In this document: piece by piece, positions 25,560 to 39,984 of the stretch
Position numbering within the stretch: the first letter of the stretch is position 1
Layout: each line of letters opens with the position of its first letter
Assembly: GCA_013400155.1 (NCBI GenBank)
Contig: VXBM01000016.1
Location: 1,068,204 to 1,132,203, forward strand
Source of the DNA: Helopsaltes ochotensis
Lineage: Eukaryota > Chordata > Aves > Passeriformes > Locustellidae
DNA: 64,000 bases
Direction of reading: 5' to 3'
The notes under the pieces: model-generated
Databases searched by the model: none
What the model was told of the DNA's origin: nothing
The model's input: only the letters and a program-made list of their open reading frames with translations
Position numbers and translations under genes: made by a program

Positions 25560-27472
25560 GTATGAAATACTTGAGGCAGTTCAGTGGGACTGATTTTGTT
25601 GCTAGGTATTGAGGCACCAGTTTCTCTGTAAGGAGATATGGGACAGTTTTTGGTCTGACATAATACCTTTTGTGATAATCCAGAGCTCAGTGTTGCCTCA
25701 AGTCTCAGACCATAAATTAAAACTGAGTATTGAGCTTGTGTCTTCTGGAGATTTTGTCAGGCTGAGTGTCAGCCTGTATGTTTAAGGTTCTGTAATGTGA
25801 TGGTGGAGGGAGAATTTTTACATGATATATCAAGCACTTCATCACTTGAAGTATTTTCTTGTATGATTGAAATACATATAGAAAAATTCATTAATAAAAG
25901 ATCACAAAAGAAAATTAAAACATGATTCAACACAGCCCTCTTCAATTCCCTGTGCATACTTCTGACCAGGGTAGAATGGTCTACAGAAAATACACAAATT
26001 TTAAACCCATTTGATTCTTTTAGATCAAATCTCTCCATTAACTTGTTGCATTTTTTCACCTGTGGACATATAATTTATTTCAGGCTACTCTAATTAAACA
26101 TCCAGTTCTGTTTCATGTTAGTTATCATGTGCTATGAGTATGCCACCTTTCACTGTAATAACCCATGTTTCAACACAGGCATTTCTAAGTATCATTATAA
26201 AGCTGTACTTGATTAAAATATCTTCCTCAGGATTTATTTGATACCATTGCTTCTAGGCATGTTTATCCACCTACAAAGAGTGATAATGAAAAAAAAAGGG
26301 GACAAAGTAATTTTTGGGGGTGACATCAGACATTATTATTCATTAACGTTTTCTTGATTCTTTACTGTTGCCTGTATGTTTAGACTTGTATTTTTTACAG
26401 TGAGATTGTCAAAAGCACTTTTAATGAGTCAAAACTATTCCCGGCAACAGTATTAAAAGTCGCTCTCATCTTCATTACTAGCTAGGTCAGTATTTAGTAT
26501 TTTTGATATCTTCCTCTCTATCTGCAATAGGAGAAGGGGTTATTTTTTAAATTACTTTCTTAGATTACTTTATTTTCATAGTGAAATTCATTTCAATTTT
26601 ACAAAAAATCTTACCTTTTTTTATACATCCAGACATTTTTGTCTTTTCTACTGCCTCTGTTGTTCTTAGAGTTTACTGGGTTGAAGGGTATTTTTATTGC
26701 TATTCCGACATTCCTTGTGCAGTACTGAAGTGCCTTTCTTGGCTATTTTCCTGGGACATTAGAGCACACAAAGCAGGTTTCATCTTCATTTCCTGAAATG
26801 TTTTTGTAGGGGGAAGGAAGCCTGCTGAACAGAATCAATCCATGTTGGTACTGAACTGTGTCCATTACAGGTGGCTGGACTTTTTTCATACCTAAGAATT
26901 AATAGGAATATTTGAGGGCATTTTATATAGGACCTTTTGTTCTAAGGAGCTCTAGACCAATGGTAGGGACAGTTTGAACTCCTTGAAATGTTTTCTGTAA
27001 CATTAATTAGACTGATGAAAGAAATTTGAAGCAGGTGTCATCTTTTTATTGTGCAGCATTTGGTATGGCAGTAATAGAGCAAGCAGGAGGGTCTGGTAAT
27101 TGGGGTTAAATGTTAACCTAAACAATTACTGACTAGGCATTTCTTCAAAATGCAGTGGAAAAATCAGCTTCAGGTAAAATTTATATGTAGGGGAATTTGG
27201 AGTTTTTCTAGAGCAAATTTATTTTTCCTTTCACTGGTAGCATACTGGTGTTAAATTCTGCTTTAAGAAAAAGCAACAGTTAGATACAAAGTTGCTGGGA
27301 AATCACAATTGAAGCAGTAGTTTCTCTGTTATTAAACAGACTTAATTCCAAAGGCTGCCTCTTTGGAGTTAAATTGCTCTTGCAGAGGAAAAGTGCTTCA
27401 AAGTTACTGACAGCATCAAATTTTAATATTACCTGACAAGTTTGAGGCTTCTGGTAATTTATCACTAAATGT

Positions 27473-28912
27473 AATCATGGAATCATTTAGGTTGAAAAAT
27501 ACCTTTGAGATCATTGCATTCAAATGTAAACTCAGCACTGCCAAGTCTGCCAGGTCCCCAAGTACCACATCTACGCATCGTTTTAATACCTCCAGGGGTG
27601 GTAACTACACCACTTCTTTGGGCAGCCGATTTCAATGCTTGGCAATCCTTTAGGTGAAGAAAATTTCCCTAATATCCAATCAAAACGTCCCCTGGTGTAA
27701 CTTGAGGCCATTTCCTCTTCTCCTATCACTTGCTCTTTCCGAGAAGGCCAACTCCCACCTGACTGCATCCTGCTTTCAGGTAGCGGGAGAGCGAGATAAG
27801 GTCCCTCCTGAGCCTCCTTCTCTCTGAGCTAAACCACTTCAGCTCCCTCACAGGACTTGTGCTCCAGACCCTTCACCAGCTCCTTTGCCCTTCTCTGGAC
27901 ACTCCAACACCTCCATGTCTTTCTTGTAGTGATTGACCCAGGACTGGACACAGCACTCGAGGTGCAGCCTCACCAGTGCTGAGTACAGGGGACAATCCCT
28001 GCCCTGCTCCTGCTGGCCTCGCTATGGCTGATGCAGGCCAGGATGCCATCGGCCTTCTTGGCCACCTGAGCACACCCTGGGTCATGTTCAGCTGCTGTTG
28101 ACCAGCACCCCCAGGTCCTTTTCCACTGGACAGCTTTTCAGATACAGTTCCCCAAGTCTCTAGTGTTGCAAGAGGTTGTTGTGACCCAAGTGCAGGACCC
28201 AGCACTTCACCTTATTGAACCTCATACTGGCCTCAGTCCATCGATCCGGCCTGTCCAGATCCCCCTGCAGACCCTTCCTGCCCTCCAGCAGATCAGCACT
28301 CCCACTCAACTTGGTGTCATCTGAAAACTCAAACAGGGGGCACTTGATCCACTCATCCAGTCCAATTTAAAGATTTTAAAACTGGACTGGCCCCAGTTCT
28401 GAGCCCTGGGGAAACCCACTAGTGACCAGCTGCCAGCTGAATTAACTCCATTCACCACCACTTTCTGGGCCCAGCCATCCAGCCAGTTTTTTACCCAGTG
28501 GAAGTAAAAACTTCGCACTTGAACAAGCCATGGGCTGCCAGCACCTGCAGGAGAATTTGATAGGAAATGATGTCAAAGGCTTGTCAGTGACAACATCTGC
28601 AGCCTTTTCCTCATCCACTAAATGGGTCACCCTGTCACAGAAGGAGACCAAGTTGGTCAAGCAAGACTACCTTTCAAAAACCCTTGCTCGGTGTGCCTGA
28701 TCCCCTGATTGTCCTGCACATGCCGTGTGGTCACGCTCAGGATAATCTGCTCCATGACCTTCCCCAGCAAAAGGCCCAACAGGCCTGTAGTTGCCCAGAT
28801 CCTTCTTTTTATGGATGATCATTACATTTACTGATGTCCAGTCAACTGGGACCTTCTTGCTTATCCAGGACTGCTGGCAAAGGATGGAAAGTGTCCCAAC
28901 CAGGTCATGGAA
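27473..28912 (-). mobile_element. CR1 LINE, 1.4-kb 5'-truncated copy with dead reverse transcriptase
   Basis: This is the longest repeat in the window. The left end 'aatcatggaatcatttaggt' is the reverse complement of the CR1 3' terminus. Further right come the ORF2 C-terminal region ('cttgtgctccagacccttcacc', trimmed here to its recognisable part) and then the reverse-transcriptase core. On the minus strand, broken frames contain WVKNWLDGWAQKVVVNGV (about 28450-28500) and LVSFCDRVTHLVDEEKA (about 28600-28655). The catalytic FADD box appears as FSDDTK (about 28312-28330). Frame changes and stops separate these segments, so no functional enzyme is encoded. The copy is cut off at its 5' end near 28912, as most CR1 copies are. 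Local GC and CpG are above the surrounding intron. Confidence 0.95.
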
Positions 28913-31403
28913 GGTTTTTCTTTCAGATCAGAGCTGAAATTTGTTGTTCTACCGTATTCTTTCTAACTGAGTAATAATTACCAAAACTGTCAAACAGTAG
29001 TTAAATGAGTTAATTAAAATCTTGGCAGAAAATGCAGTGGGTATGGAAAGGCACATTTATTCAACAGTCATGAAAACTCAGATTTCCTAGAGTACACTTT
29101 GAACCACTTTTGTTGCTGCGTGGGTATTTTTCCCAGTTCTTGATGTAAATGCAAACCCACCACTACAGAACATGGTATCTTAACAAAGCATGCTTTCTTG
29201 AAGTTGATTTTTGCATATTTGGGATATGTGGTTTGCTTTTTGAATATGGTGATTAAATCATTTGTTTTCAGAGAACTTCATTCTGATTGTGATCTGCACA
29301 TAAGTGCTCTGTCTTCAGACTTTTTCTATTTTATTATTTAAAACAATTAACAAAAATTCAGTTTCTCTTTAATGCTCATTTCCAGATGACCACATTCAAT
29401 TGATGCAAATTTCTGACCTCGGGAAAGTGAAAAGTTAAGGATTTTCAGATATAACCCTAAACATGTGTGAAGGAAACACAGAATTAAATTGTGTGTGAGA
29501 GACCTCAGTTTTGATTGTCTCTGTTGTCCTCTCCATCTGCCCCCTATCCCTCCATTGGGAAGAGCTGGTATTACCTGCTAGGAACCACATTCCTGTTACT
29601 GATATTCCAGGAGGGAATGTGGCAGTGCAGGGAGCATGAATTGAGGAGTATGGCAGAGGAATTGTGGAGTGTGGGGGATCTAATGGGCCGGAGAGAGAAT
29701 AGAAGGGAAGGGGTCTTGGTCCCACTGTTTGTGTGATAAAGGATTGTAGTGCATGCTTTAACATTACCATAAGGGCTGGTTCCCCTGCCAACTTGCCTTT
29801 TTCCCATAAACTTCTTGATCCCACAGTACTACTGGGCACCACCTCTCAATTTCCCTTGCTTTCTGTCTCCCATCTTTCCTGCAAATAATCAGTGGCATTT
29901 TAAACTTGATGCCTTCTTGAAACAAACATTAATACCTCCTTAATTATTCATCGTAGAAAGATGCCATTTTCCAAAATAAATCATGGCTGATTTTTAAAAT
30001 GTGACTATAGAATTTCTGGGGGTTTCCTTTTCCGTAATTATTGTCAAGAATGTGATTCACTGTATTGCTTGTTTTATTTAAGGCCTATGAGACAGTCACA
30101 GTTCGTCCTGATACTTAACTACTTCAAGCTGCTTGGTTGATGTGAATGTTAGCTGAAACCCCAGCTCCTTTTCAGTACTTGCACTCTGGACCTACCTGGA
30201 GAAAATGTATAAAAGACATTATCAAGAGTAAGACTTTTTTGTTGAATAGTCTTTTCCTAGATAACAGATTCCCCTTCAAGAATGTTGTGACCTTCTTTCC
30301 TCTACTCTGAACAGTCCCCTTAAAAAATCACAGAGATTTGTTGAATTTTGAACCTGCCACAGGAGTTTTCTAACTATACTAAACTTCAGCTATGTTTAAA
30401 TGAAAGTGCAAACTATAGGCAACAAATCATGTGGCCATTGTGTTAATGAATGGGACTCTTTTCATGTATAGTTTGGAAAAACATATTTCTATGTGAACAA
30501 AGAATATTACAGAATTTAAATGAGAGATCTTATGTGTGATATTTAGTATGTGCGTGCAGTACGTGTTGAACACCCCATGGAGGAAGACAAGTTAAATTTC
30601 GCAAGAACTTAAAATTTAGATGATGAAAGTGTAGATTCTCTATAGTTGAATTTTAAAACTAAGTTCTTTGAGCTGGTTTCTGGTCAGAGGCCACTAAAAA
30701 TACATGGAGAGGAAATTTCAGCTGTTTAACAATTTCAGTGGACAGAACTCTGTTAGTACTGAAGTTGCAGACACCACAGTGCAGTGGAAAAACCTGTACA
30801 AATAGAGCGAAACAATTCTGCTTGCAGATATTTGCTGTTGAAGCCAATGAAAGGGCTGTGCTCTTCTGTGTGGTTTAGTGATGTCAAGCACTACTTGCTG
30901 GAGGCAGCTGCGCTACTGCAATGCTTTCCTGACCTTAAATAGCCTATATGCTGGGTAATGCAAGTGCTCAAATATAAATACAGGGCACGTAAGGACAGAG
31001 GGAGGCCAGAAAAGCCATCGAGGCCCCTTCCCTCCCCTGAATTAGTCAGTGTCTTCCTCAGTATTCTTCTCCTCTGGTATTTGTCCAAGATATTTACAAA
31101 ACCGTTTAGACTAATTGTTCCCTTGTGTTGCCTCAGTACTGTTTATTCCATATGTTAAGTACTGCGTGCGAAGCAGTTCTGCTCTTCAGTGTGACTGCTG
31201 CTTGCTTTCCTTTTCCTTTCTTCGAGGTTGCCTTTGATATTAACCCAAACAGTTGTGCAACCTCTGTCTGTCCTGGGAGCTTGCGTGTGCCACAGCAGCA
31301 GCAGCCCACTGCTCTTCCCTAGACCTCTCCACTCAGGCAGGGCTTTCTGGGACATTCTGTGGCAGTAGTTCCTTCAGGTCATGTTTTTGGTCGACTTCCC
31401 AGA

Positions 31404-31427
31404 TTTTTTTTTTTTTTTTTTTTTTTT
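31404..31427. repeat. Poly(T) tract, T24
   Basis: An uninterrupted run of 24 T. It is not next to a recognisable retroelement end, so it is taken as a simple-sequence tract. Confidence 0.9.
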
Positions 31428-32431
31428 GTTGCTCTGTAGTGGGAAGACGGTTAGATGACATGTATGTGTAATTAGGTAGTGATCCTCCTAATTTGTTCCG
31501 TGGCTCAAACATTGTATTTCTTTTGTGCCTGCAATGAATGTGTAACTTGCTTTCTACCTCCTCAAATCCTGTTGTTTTAAATTGATACTCTTGTTTTTGT
31601 TCATTCACTTATAACTTAGGTTTCTCATACTGCCTTCCATTGTTTTTTTGTTTCTTTACATTCCATCTCTATTTTCTGGTTTCTCTTCTGGCTGTTCATT
31701 TTCTGCACACATCTCTGAAATTTTGTTTCGTTATTAAGAAGTGAGGCTCTGGGTTTTTTGCATGCCAGGTAGCAGTTTTTCCTGCAGTTGACATAGAAAA
31801 TGCAAGGAGAGTTGAATGATGAATGTACCTCTTGACAAAGCAAGTCTTGTTGAAAGTTTAGGTAACATTTGAGCTATAAAAGCCCAACAGCCCTTTTAAT
31901 TGTTTGACACAGAGAATCATTGCATGTCCAGAACAATCATCCAGTGTTGTCCGTGATTCCAATGCCTTTGTTTTTCTTTATTTAAAAGCATTTTAGCATT
32001 AGTTTTTTAAACACTGTTCATTTTACATTTCTTTTAACATTATTTCTCTTCACAATTAATTGTTTCCATTTATAAAAGGAGTGAAACCTTCAGGATTTTT
32101 ATGCAACAGTAAAAGCAAAAACTTTCCATTATATTATATTTATTAAAGCCTGGATTACATATAATTGAAAAACCTTTTTTCTCCTGTGTGACAGTATTCT
32201 ATTTAGACTACATATCTCATCATTTAAAAAGATGATATTTCTCACTACTATGAATTTCTTTACTTTCTTTCCGTAGTATTGTGTTAAAATTTTGGCGGTC
32301 ACATCAATTCATGAAATGTATCAAGTTCCTTAACCCAGGGTAGCTGGAGTGGTTTTGTGGAAAATTCTTTTTCAGCAAATAAGTGATAGCTCTCACATCA
32401 GAGGTGTGGAGCTCTTTGTTGCAAAGGAATT

Positions 32432-32640
32432 CTGAATCATCTAGGCCAGCTTTCCTGCTTGGCATGGGACTGCCACCAGCGCTAGCTCAGGTTTTGTGCT
32501 GTAGAGTCTGTCCATGGCTTGAGCACTCTTCAGTGGAGATCCTACAGGCCCCCTGAGGAACCAGTCTGCTGCTCTGCCATCCTCCACAGGGGACGACCTC
32601 TTCTGAAAGTCCAGTCTGAGAATCCCAAGGCCTCAGGTGT
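32432..32640 (-). mobile_element. Diverged CR1 3' fragment
   Basis: The stretch begins 'tgaatcatctagg', a decayed form of the reversed CR1 3' end. It continues with blocks that track the CR1 consensus in the same order: 'ttgagcactcttcagtgga', then 'ggccccctgaggaacc', then 'tgccatcctccacag'. Divergence is high, so the exact ends are uncertain. It is GC-richer than the surrounding intron. Confidence 0.6.
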
Positions 32641-33905
32641 CCCAGTCCTTGGAACATAAATGCCCCTTGGGACTGAAGCTGTGCAGTTGGTTGTAGCAGT
32701 ATTACGCAATGTCATCAGCAGTTGCAATGTATTGCAGTGAGGAAGCAAAGGCTTTTTTAGTCTCATTGTGCTTCTCCAGCAACATGGATGGGTGAGTTCT
32801 TAAGGACATATTGCTGTCTAGGATTTGTTCTGGCTGGAGGTCATGATGAGCTGGTAGAAAGTTAAATTAAGTTCTTATCTCACTCCTGTCACAGAGAAGG
32901 GGTAGCATGAGCAACAAAGGCATGAGTTTTCTGCATTCTGACAAGTATCATAATGCACTTTTGGACTTGTACAGGACATAAATTAGAGGCGTGCATGGGA
33001 CCAAGTATTGAAGAATTTGGGTCAGTATTATGGGTGGTGTTATGCCTTGCAACACCAAGGCACATAATACTGGGAAATCTCTTTTACTTTATTTTTTGGC
33101 TCTGTGTACTGAAAGCTTCAAGTTGCCTTTTCAATACACAGATGCTAATTTGTATTTTCCTTTCTTAATTTCACATTCTATAACAGAATTTTTTTTTTAA
33201 GTAAATAAATGCCCTGAAATAGAACACTAGTCACTAGCAGTGAACGATCCTGGCAATGCAACTGGCATTGCTGAGTACTTTCCACATACAACTGAGTACA
33301 CTTAAAATGTTAGAAAAAAGATAGATTTATCCTGATTTTGTTTGTTATACTAATGCTGTGAAAGTCTAGCATTCTATTTTTGTTCAGCCACCAATCTGTT
33401 CAGCATATTTTGTTTAATAGTTTAATGGTAGAGTCTATATGCAACCACCCATGTTACATCAGACTCTGCAACTGGAATGTTGTTTACTTTTCACCAAGGC
33501 AACTCCCTGTTTTTGTTAATTAATATCTAACAAGGTCCTACAGCTGACTCTCTTTAAAGTCAAGAATGTAGGGGGGTAGACGGTTTATAAGCACACTGTG
33601 CTAGCAGCAGTGTCTTTTGTACAAGTGACCTGTTAAAGGACATGGTGTGGGGTGGCTTTTTTCATTTTTTATATGTGTGCATATTCTTTTATTCTTCGGC
33701 AGTTTTCTTGGACAGGTTATGTTTGTACTGCTCGTACATACCCCTTTAATATATAGTTATTGTATTTATGAAGTTATTTTCTTAAGCCGCAGAAGGAAAC
33801 TGAGAAAATTTGTGGGAAAGTCTTCTGCACCATTCTCTCACCATTCTTTTGGGGACTAAAGGAGAACTCACATTTGAAATGGACAATGGTGGTTCATGTG
33901 TAAAA

Positions 33906-33925
33906 TTTTTTTTTTTTTTTTTTTT
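33906..33925. repeat. Poly(T) tract, T20
   Basis: An uninterrupted run of 20 T in intron DNA, with no retroelement body recognised on either side. Confidence 0.9.
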
Positions 33926-35764
33926 GACAACAAGCCATCCCTTGCATGTCTCAATTACCACAGTACCAGAAAGGATGTTTTCTTAAATGTTTAGGAGTAT
34001 ATCCAGGCTTGATTTGAAATTATGCAAGGAATACAGTGTACACAATTTCCTTAGTGCTATTCTACTGATAAAATGTTTTACTGTCTTTTAATCTGAATAT
34101 CTGTTTTTGCAAACTTTAATGTGTTTATCTTCTTGGTACCCTTCTGGGATAAAATATTACCAAATGCTGTCAGGATGTGTGAATGTATCCGTGTGTGTCA
34201 GAAAGACTTCATGATTGGTAAACTAGAAGCAAATAGAGATAATCTCAGTCTGTACCAGATAAATGTTGCTAGACTTAGAAATGTCTTCTTTCTTTTCTAG
34301 TCAATTTTTTAAAAGCAAAATGTCTTCTCAGTTACCCTCCTTACTTACTGCCCTGCCTTAACTGTATAGGCTGTCTTGAGGCTCTCCACGCTTCGGTGCA
34401 CTGATACAGATTCCTCTAGCATCTCCACTGGTGTTACTTGTTCTGTGTCCTCTAAAGAAATGGAAATTTAAAAATTTACTATGTGCAGAAGTGGTTTTTT
34501 CCACCATGAAAAATATCTTTTTAACAATTTGTTATGTTTTTGAGCTTTCACCCCAGCAGTATATCTCAGTAACCTAGTGATAAATAGATAATGCAGTTGG
34601 CAAGCTGATTAAAATTGTATCTTCAGGCAGGCAGAAAAGACATTTTAATTTAATTCAGTCCTTAAAACCTGTAAAAATACTGGGTTCTATTTTAAGAACA
34701 AGTAATGGGTAAATAGTGTTCCACCCAAAATCTGCCAACTACTGATTGTGTTTGTGTTCTCTTCTTTTTTTTTTTTTTCCCTAAGTTCTTTTGTTGTAGG
34801 AGGACATCTTGGCAGAGCTTCACATATGTGGTTAAGTGCTTGCTGAGCCACAAGCAAATAATGCTGTACAGTTAAGCATTTCTTCCTGCATCACCAATTT
34901 CTATTCTCTTGGGCAACAGGAGTTCAAATCTGGGCAAAGATAACAGGCATAGACCTGCCTGATTGGATTAATAACTTAGGAACTGTTGTTAGCCACCATA
35001 GTAATATTTTACAGTTGATCTTGTGGTAAGTTTCTCAACCCAGAATTTGATTTTATTTTACTAGCAAATAGACAGGTAGATAACTCTTCAATCCTAAAGG
35101 ACAAAAGGAGAATTGTTTCAGGTTTGGCAGATCCAAATTCTGCTAAAGGAGGTGAAAGAGGGTATGTGGAAGCCTAAAGGGCAGTGATGATTCAGAGTGT
35201 ATTGGAGAGATTTGGGGCATTCCTTTTTAAATGCTCTATCATTTTTGCTTGTGTGGCATTTTCAGGCTTTCTAAGTGCCTTTGTTTGGAAATAAGAAATA
35301 ATTAGTTTGAGGAAGTGTAAGTTTTCCAGTCAGTATCTTCATTCACACCTGGAATGGAGGTGGAACTAGAATTAGTTTGCTTATCACTTGGATATTACAA
35401 TAAAAAGGGTTTTGGATAAATCTATTTAATCATAAAATTAGTGCTCTACAGGGAAAGTCATGAGTTTTGTTATGTGTTGCTAGGGGAATGACTTCAAATT
35501 TTTCCTTTATCTTAACTTTCCAAAAAGCTCAAGTCATATATAATGAGTAGTAGGATCTGTATTTTGGTATTGTACCATGAAATTCAATACGTGTGAAAAA
35601 TGTATCTGTGGCTTAAAATTTGCTTTTCTGTGCATTTGTAGTTGTCTTAAAGTGACAAAAATAGCTAAGACGTGGAAATGTAAAGCTGTGTTACAGGAAC
35701 TCATAGGGAGCTTTTGGGAAAGTAGTTCTGAAATTCAGGTGATGATGTTCAAGGAGTTTTGAAC

Positions 35765-35958
35765 TCACTTTACAGTGAGGGTGTAGAACAGGTTGCCCAG
35801 GGAAGTTGTGGATGCCCCATCCCTGGAAGTGTTCAAGGCCAGGTTGGATGGGGTTCTAAGCAACTTGGTCTAGTAGAAGGTGTCCCTGCCCACGGAAGGG
35901 AGGTTGCAACCAGGTGATCTCTGAAGTCCCTTCCAGCCCATTTTATGATCCTGTGATC
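35765..35958 (+). mobile_element. CR1 3' end, sense to BABAM2
   Basis: This is the only CR1 fragment on the + strand. It reads 'acaggttgcccagggaagtt', 'tggatgccccatccctggaa', 'gtgttcaaggccaggttgga', 'ggtgtccctgcccacgg', then ends 'ttatgatcctgtgatc', a form of the short ATTCTATG-type terminal repeat of CR1. About 195 nt of the 3' end is present. It is one of the less diverged CR1 pieces here. Confidence 0.93.
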
Positions 35959-38559
35959 CGCCTTATTTGTCATTTCTTACACTTGTAACATGGCATAAAT
36001 TCAGTTCTCCTCAGAAGGTTGCAGTAGCCTTATAAGTTCAGCTTCTAATTTTGTACATGCAATGTGAAATGTAAATCCTTAGGAAGGAAAAAGACTAGTA
36101 TCTTTTGGGAATTAATTTGGTCCTTTGAAGTTACTGCAGTGTCTGGGCAGTCTTGATGTGAGACCTGCTGAGGAGACTCGCACTTTGATTAGGATATCGC
36201 TCACAATGACAGAAAGTCAGAACTGTGGCTATTTAAAACTGGTTTATATAGAAAATATGCAAATGATCTGTTGGAATTAACTGTTGGAGAAGAAATATCT
36301 GTTTCATTTTTCTAACTTTACTACCATATGAAAAAGGGAAACCGATATACAAAGTAACACAAGGAGGGGAAGTTTCAGGTTTGGGGAGGTTTTTCAACAA
36401 AACTAACTAAAGTTACAAATTTTAAAAAACCAAACCATAAACGTTATCTTGTTCTTTTAACTAACAGAAACACTTTTTTGAAGTATAGTTCTTTTTTCCC
36501 CAACTAGGGGCTTTTGCTCTTTTATTCTCCAGGCCTTACTACTTTTGGAGTTGACTGTGTTTCATCTCCCCTTTAATGTGTATTTACATTGAAGGAAAGA
36601 TGAAAATACCAATTCATTAGAATTGAGCAGTTCTGGGGATTCCCTGGTAGACAGATAGCAGAGTGCTGGATTTTCAAGAAAAAGTACAAAAATTTAAATG
36701 AAAAAAAAATTTGTATCTCTGGGATTATGAAACATGTACCCAGAGACTTGATAAATGTTTATAGTCAACTGTTCTCCAGGCTTCCTTTGCTTTTACGTGT
36801 ACTGCATTTTTATTTCTTCTTGCAAAGTAGAAAAATCAGACCATGGACGTAAGTTCCAACCTTTCCCAGCATTTGGTTTGAAGAGCTACAATGAGTTGCT
36901 TTTAGTCCTGGCCAGGTTTACCTAATGCTCTTCAGGTTCTGAATTAATTAGATACTGAATACATACATGGTTCCTTGAAGGCTAGATAGCCTTTTCTAGG
37001 TACTGACAACAGCTTTAGATAGGTCACTTTCCAAAGTAGGTCTCCAAAGAGAAAACAATTTGGAGCAGGTGTTACACAATCTGTAGGAGTGTAGGTTTGA
37101 CATGTGAAGACCTGGGTGTCTTTTTTTTTTCCCAACTAATACATGGATTTTGAAGTCACTTACTTAGGCAATAAATTTGTGCATTTCAGATGCTATTTTT
37201 CATGTATTGTCACATTGAAAGACGAAAATTAGATGTTTCCCAACCAATTTTCTTTCATGCTCTGAAATTATGTATGATGCCAATCATATTAGAAACTTAT
37301 GGATGTGCTAAATCAGTTGGTAACAGTTGCATGTCACAGGTTTGGCAGTCTTGAAGAATATAAAATAGTGACTTAGTTACAAGGAACAATCTAGATATTA
37401 GTATGTAGTACTTGAAAAGTTTCTAATGTGTATAACCATGACCTCCAGCCTCTTCAGTGATACTATTGCAATTGCTAATTTCTAACAAAAAGCTGCTCTC
37501 GGGTAGTCAGGTTAGTCAGAGCAGGGATGCAAATCTTTTCTGTTTCCTTAATGTTTGAGAAGTGTGTCTTTGTGTAGCTCAGGTGCTAGAAACAAGCAAC
37601 ACAGTTTTTCAGGAAATTTGCCTCTCATAAAAGGATGAAATAGTTCCATTCTTCTTGACCACTTCCACCTTTCAACATAGGATTCCAATGTAATTACAAA
37701 TCTGAAGTGTCTCAGATGGTGACACCCCCCCCCTTGCCTCTGTCTTGTATGATTCTCAAATAGTATCCACCTTTCAGATCTTTCTTTAGTGTAAACTTGA
37801 AGTGCCTTCTTATTTTCCCTTTGGTATTATTTTTTTTTTCCTAAACTTGTTTGTGCTTAAAAATGCAACATATATTCTTTCACAGTAGGAAATTTATGGT
37901 AACTTAACTGCTGGGATATGGGCAGTACCTCAACAAGGTAGCATCAGTTCAATGACCTTTTACAGTGACATGGGGTGACAAGTTAGTAAGAAGGGGAAGG
38001 CTGAGGAATCTGTTAATGATTGATTTTTATCTGATTTGGATGTAGCAAAGAAATTGAGTGATAGTTTGGAAGTGGGTTTGCTGTCTTTTAATTCCTCATG
38101 AACAGACCTTTGGACTGATAATCTCTTCTGTGCTTCAATTCTGACAAATCTTGTTTGAACTCCTGGTGAAATAGCCAAGGACTGATTTGACCGTAGCTAC
38201 TGAATTTATTTCCCATACTTAGACGGACTTCCTGTGGGCTTTTCTCTTAAGTTTGGAGGGTTCATATGAGATTGTTTTGTTGTTGCTGTCCTATGGAATG
38301 CTGTTTCATGGATTGTGGATTTCAGTACCGAGATGTCCTAATTTGCAAGATATGAAATAATTGGACATTGGACCATATAGTTATACTTGCTAAAACTTTT
38401 ACCTCACTTTCCTTTAGTAAAATGACCTCAAGTATCAAGTTTGCATTATAACTCTTCCAAACACCAAACAAAGGAGAAGAACATAAAGTACAATGTATAA
38501 AGTACAATGTTTGTCCTTGTCTTCCCTTTCTCTCTCCAAGCCTGTCAAAAAAAAAAAAA

Positions 38560-38960
38560 GATTAAACAGAGGTAGCTGTACCTCATCACCCATATCTCTG
38601 CTCTATACTGCAGCGGCTCAAAAACAAAGACCACACAAATAGAATCAAGCAGCAGCATTAGCTAATTACAAAATTTGTTCAGTAACAAAGGTAAGAGGCC
38701 TTTAATCAAAACTCCAACACAACCTGTAAGTGGATCTTCACTAGTGCATAAGTGCATCCCTAGATCACGGCCATATTTAGGGGATGGGATTTGCTTGTGT
38801 GGTGGTGCATTCCCCCCCCACACTCCTTTCCAGGGACAGCTTGTCCTCCTCCCTTGGCATCTTGCAGCTAACCATACCTGTACACAGGGATAGCACTGTG
38901 TGCAGTAATTTGCTGGTGGTGTCTTTAGGCTAATTGTGTCCTTACTTGACTCCACCTACT
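38560..38960. other. GC-richer unassigned intron block
   Basis: About 400 nt with higher GC than its flanks, a C8 run near 38812-38820, and overlapping open frames on both strands (72 and 97 codons). It does not follow the CR1 consensus and I found no terminal repeats, so I cannot assign it. A decayed LTR or another old repeat is possible. Confidence 0.25.
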
Positions 38961-39984
38961 CTGAGAAGTTTGACATACCCTGTTTCCCAAAGTAAATAGC
39001 ATTTGGGGTTTGGTTGTTTTGTTCATACTGTTTCATCCCCACAGAGGAATGAAAGAGGCTTTTTGTAATCTTAATTCTCAGTTTACTTCCTTCAATCTTC
39101 TCCTAAACCTCATCACATTAAGTGTTAGTGTTTCAAGTTCTCTTTCAAGCACATGCCATCCAAATCGTGGTGGTATGTGAAATGTCATGTTAGGCAACTG
39201 TTGATATTGTCAGAGGGATTGTATGTTAAGCTAGGGTGGGGAAGGTAGCATGGTGTGTTTTGCAGAGGTGTGCATTTTTAAAATCATCGTGATCCCTGGC
39301 AGATCACTTGTACTTGCAGAAGAGGGCAGGGTCCTACATCTTCAGATGGGGTGTTTTTCCAGGTGTTTCACCCGGCCTGAGTTCATGTCAGACAGGTCAG
39401 GTCATTGCTGGAGAGCTGTTGAAGGTCTCAAAAGAGGATCTTTATTTATTTGAATGTTGCATTTGTTTCATTAAATGTAAAATCTAAAACTCTTTGAAGG
39501 TATACCGCTTCTAACTGATCACAAAATTAGTTACTTTAAAACCTTTTCTGAAAAGAAAATGTAACCATTCTAAAGTTCTGCCTTTTTCTCCCCATTAGTT
39601 CAGGTTACTCTAACAGCAACTTTTAATACAATTTTAAGCAAACACCATCATTTAAATGGTTCTTATATATTTTAATCACATAATACTGTGACAATCCTTT
39701 AAATTTTTTTATGTAAATAGATATTTTTATGATTAAAATTTTGCACTGTAAATTGCCTTGCAGTATCATCTAAATATGCTATCCCACTAGAAAATCACAT
39801 GCATAAATCACATACAAAATTATAACAAAGTCCATAGAAAGAGGGCTAGTACATATGATATTTTGCCCTAAGAATTCTCCAGCCCTAAGCCATTTGTGAC
39901 AGAGGACATTTGATTCATATGTAATCCTGAATAAATTCTTCTTTCGTGTACTTGTCCAGCCTACCCTTTGCATACATATTGCAA

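Noticed and set aside
27583..28660. Several minus-strand frames that could be called separate genes
   Set aside because: All are broken parts of the CR1 reverse-transcriptase region or its shadow frames.
29435..29842. Longest open frame in the window, 135 codons on the minus strand
   Set aside because: No recognised domain, overlapped by other frames on both strands, no splice or promoter context, and the length is expected by chance in 64 kb.
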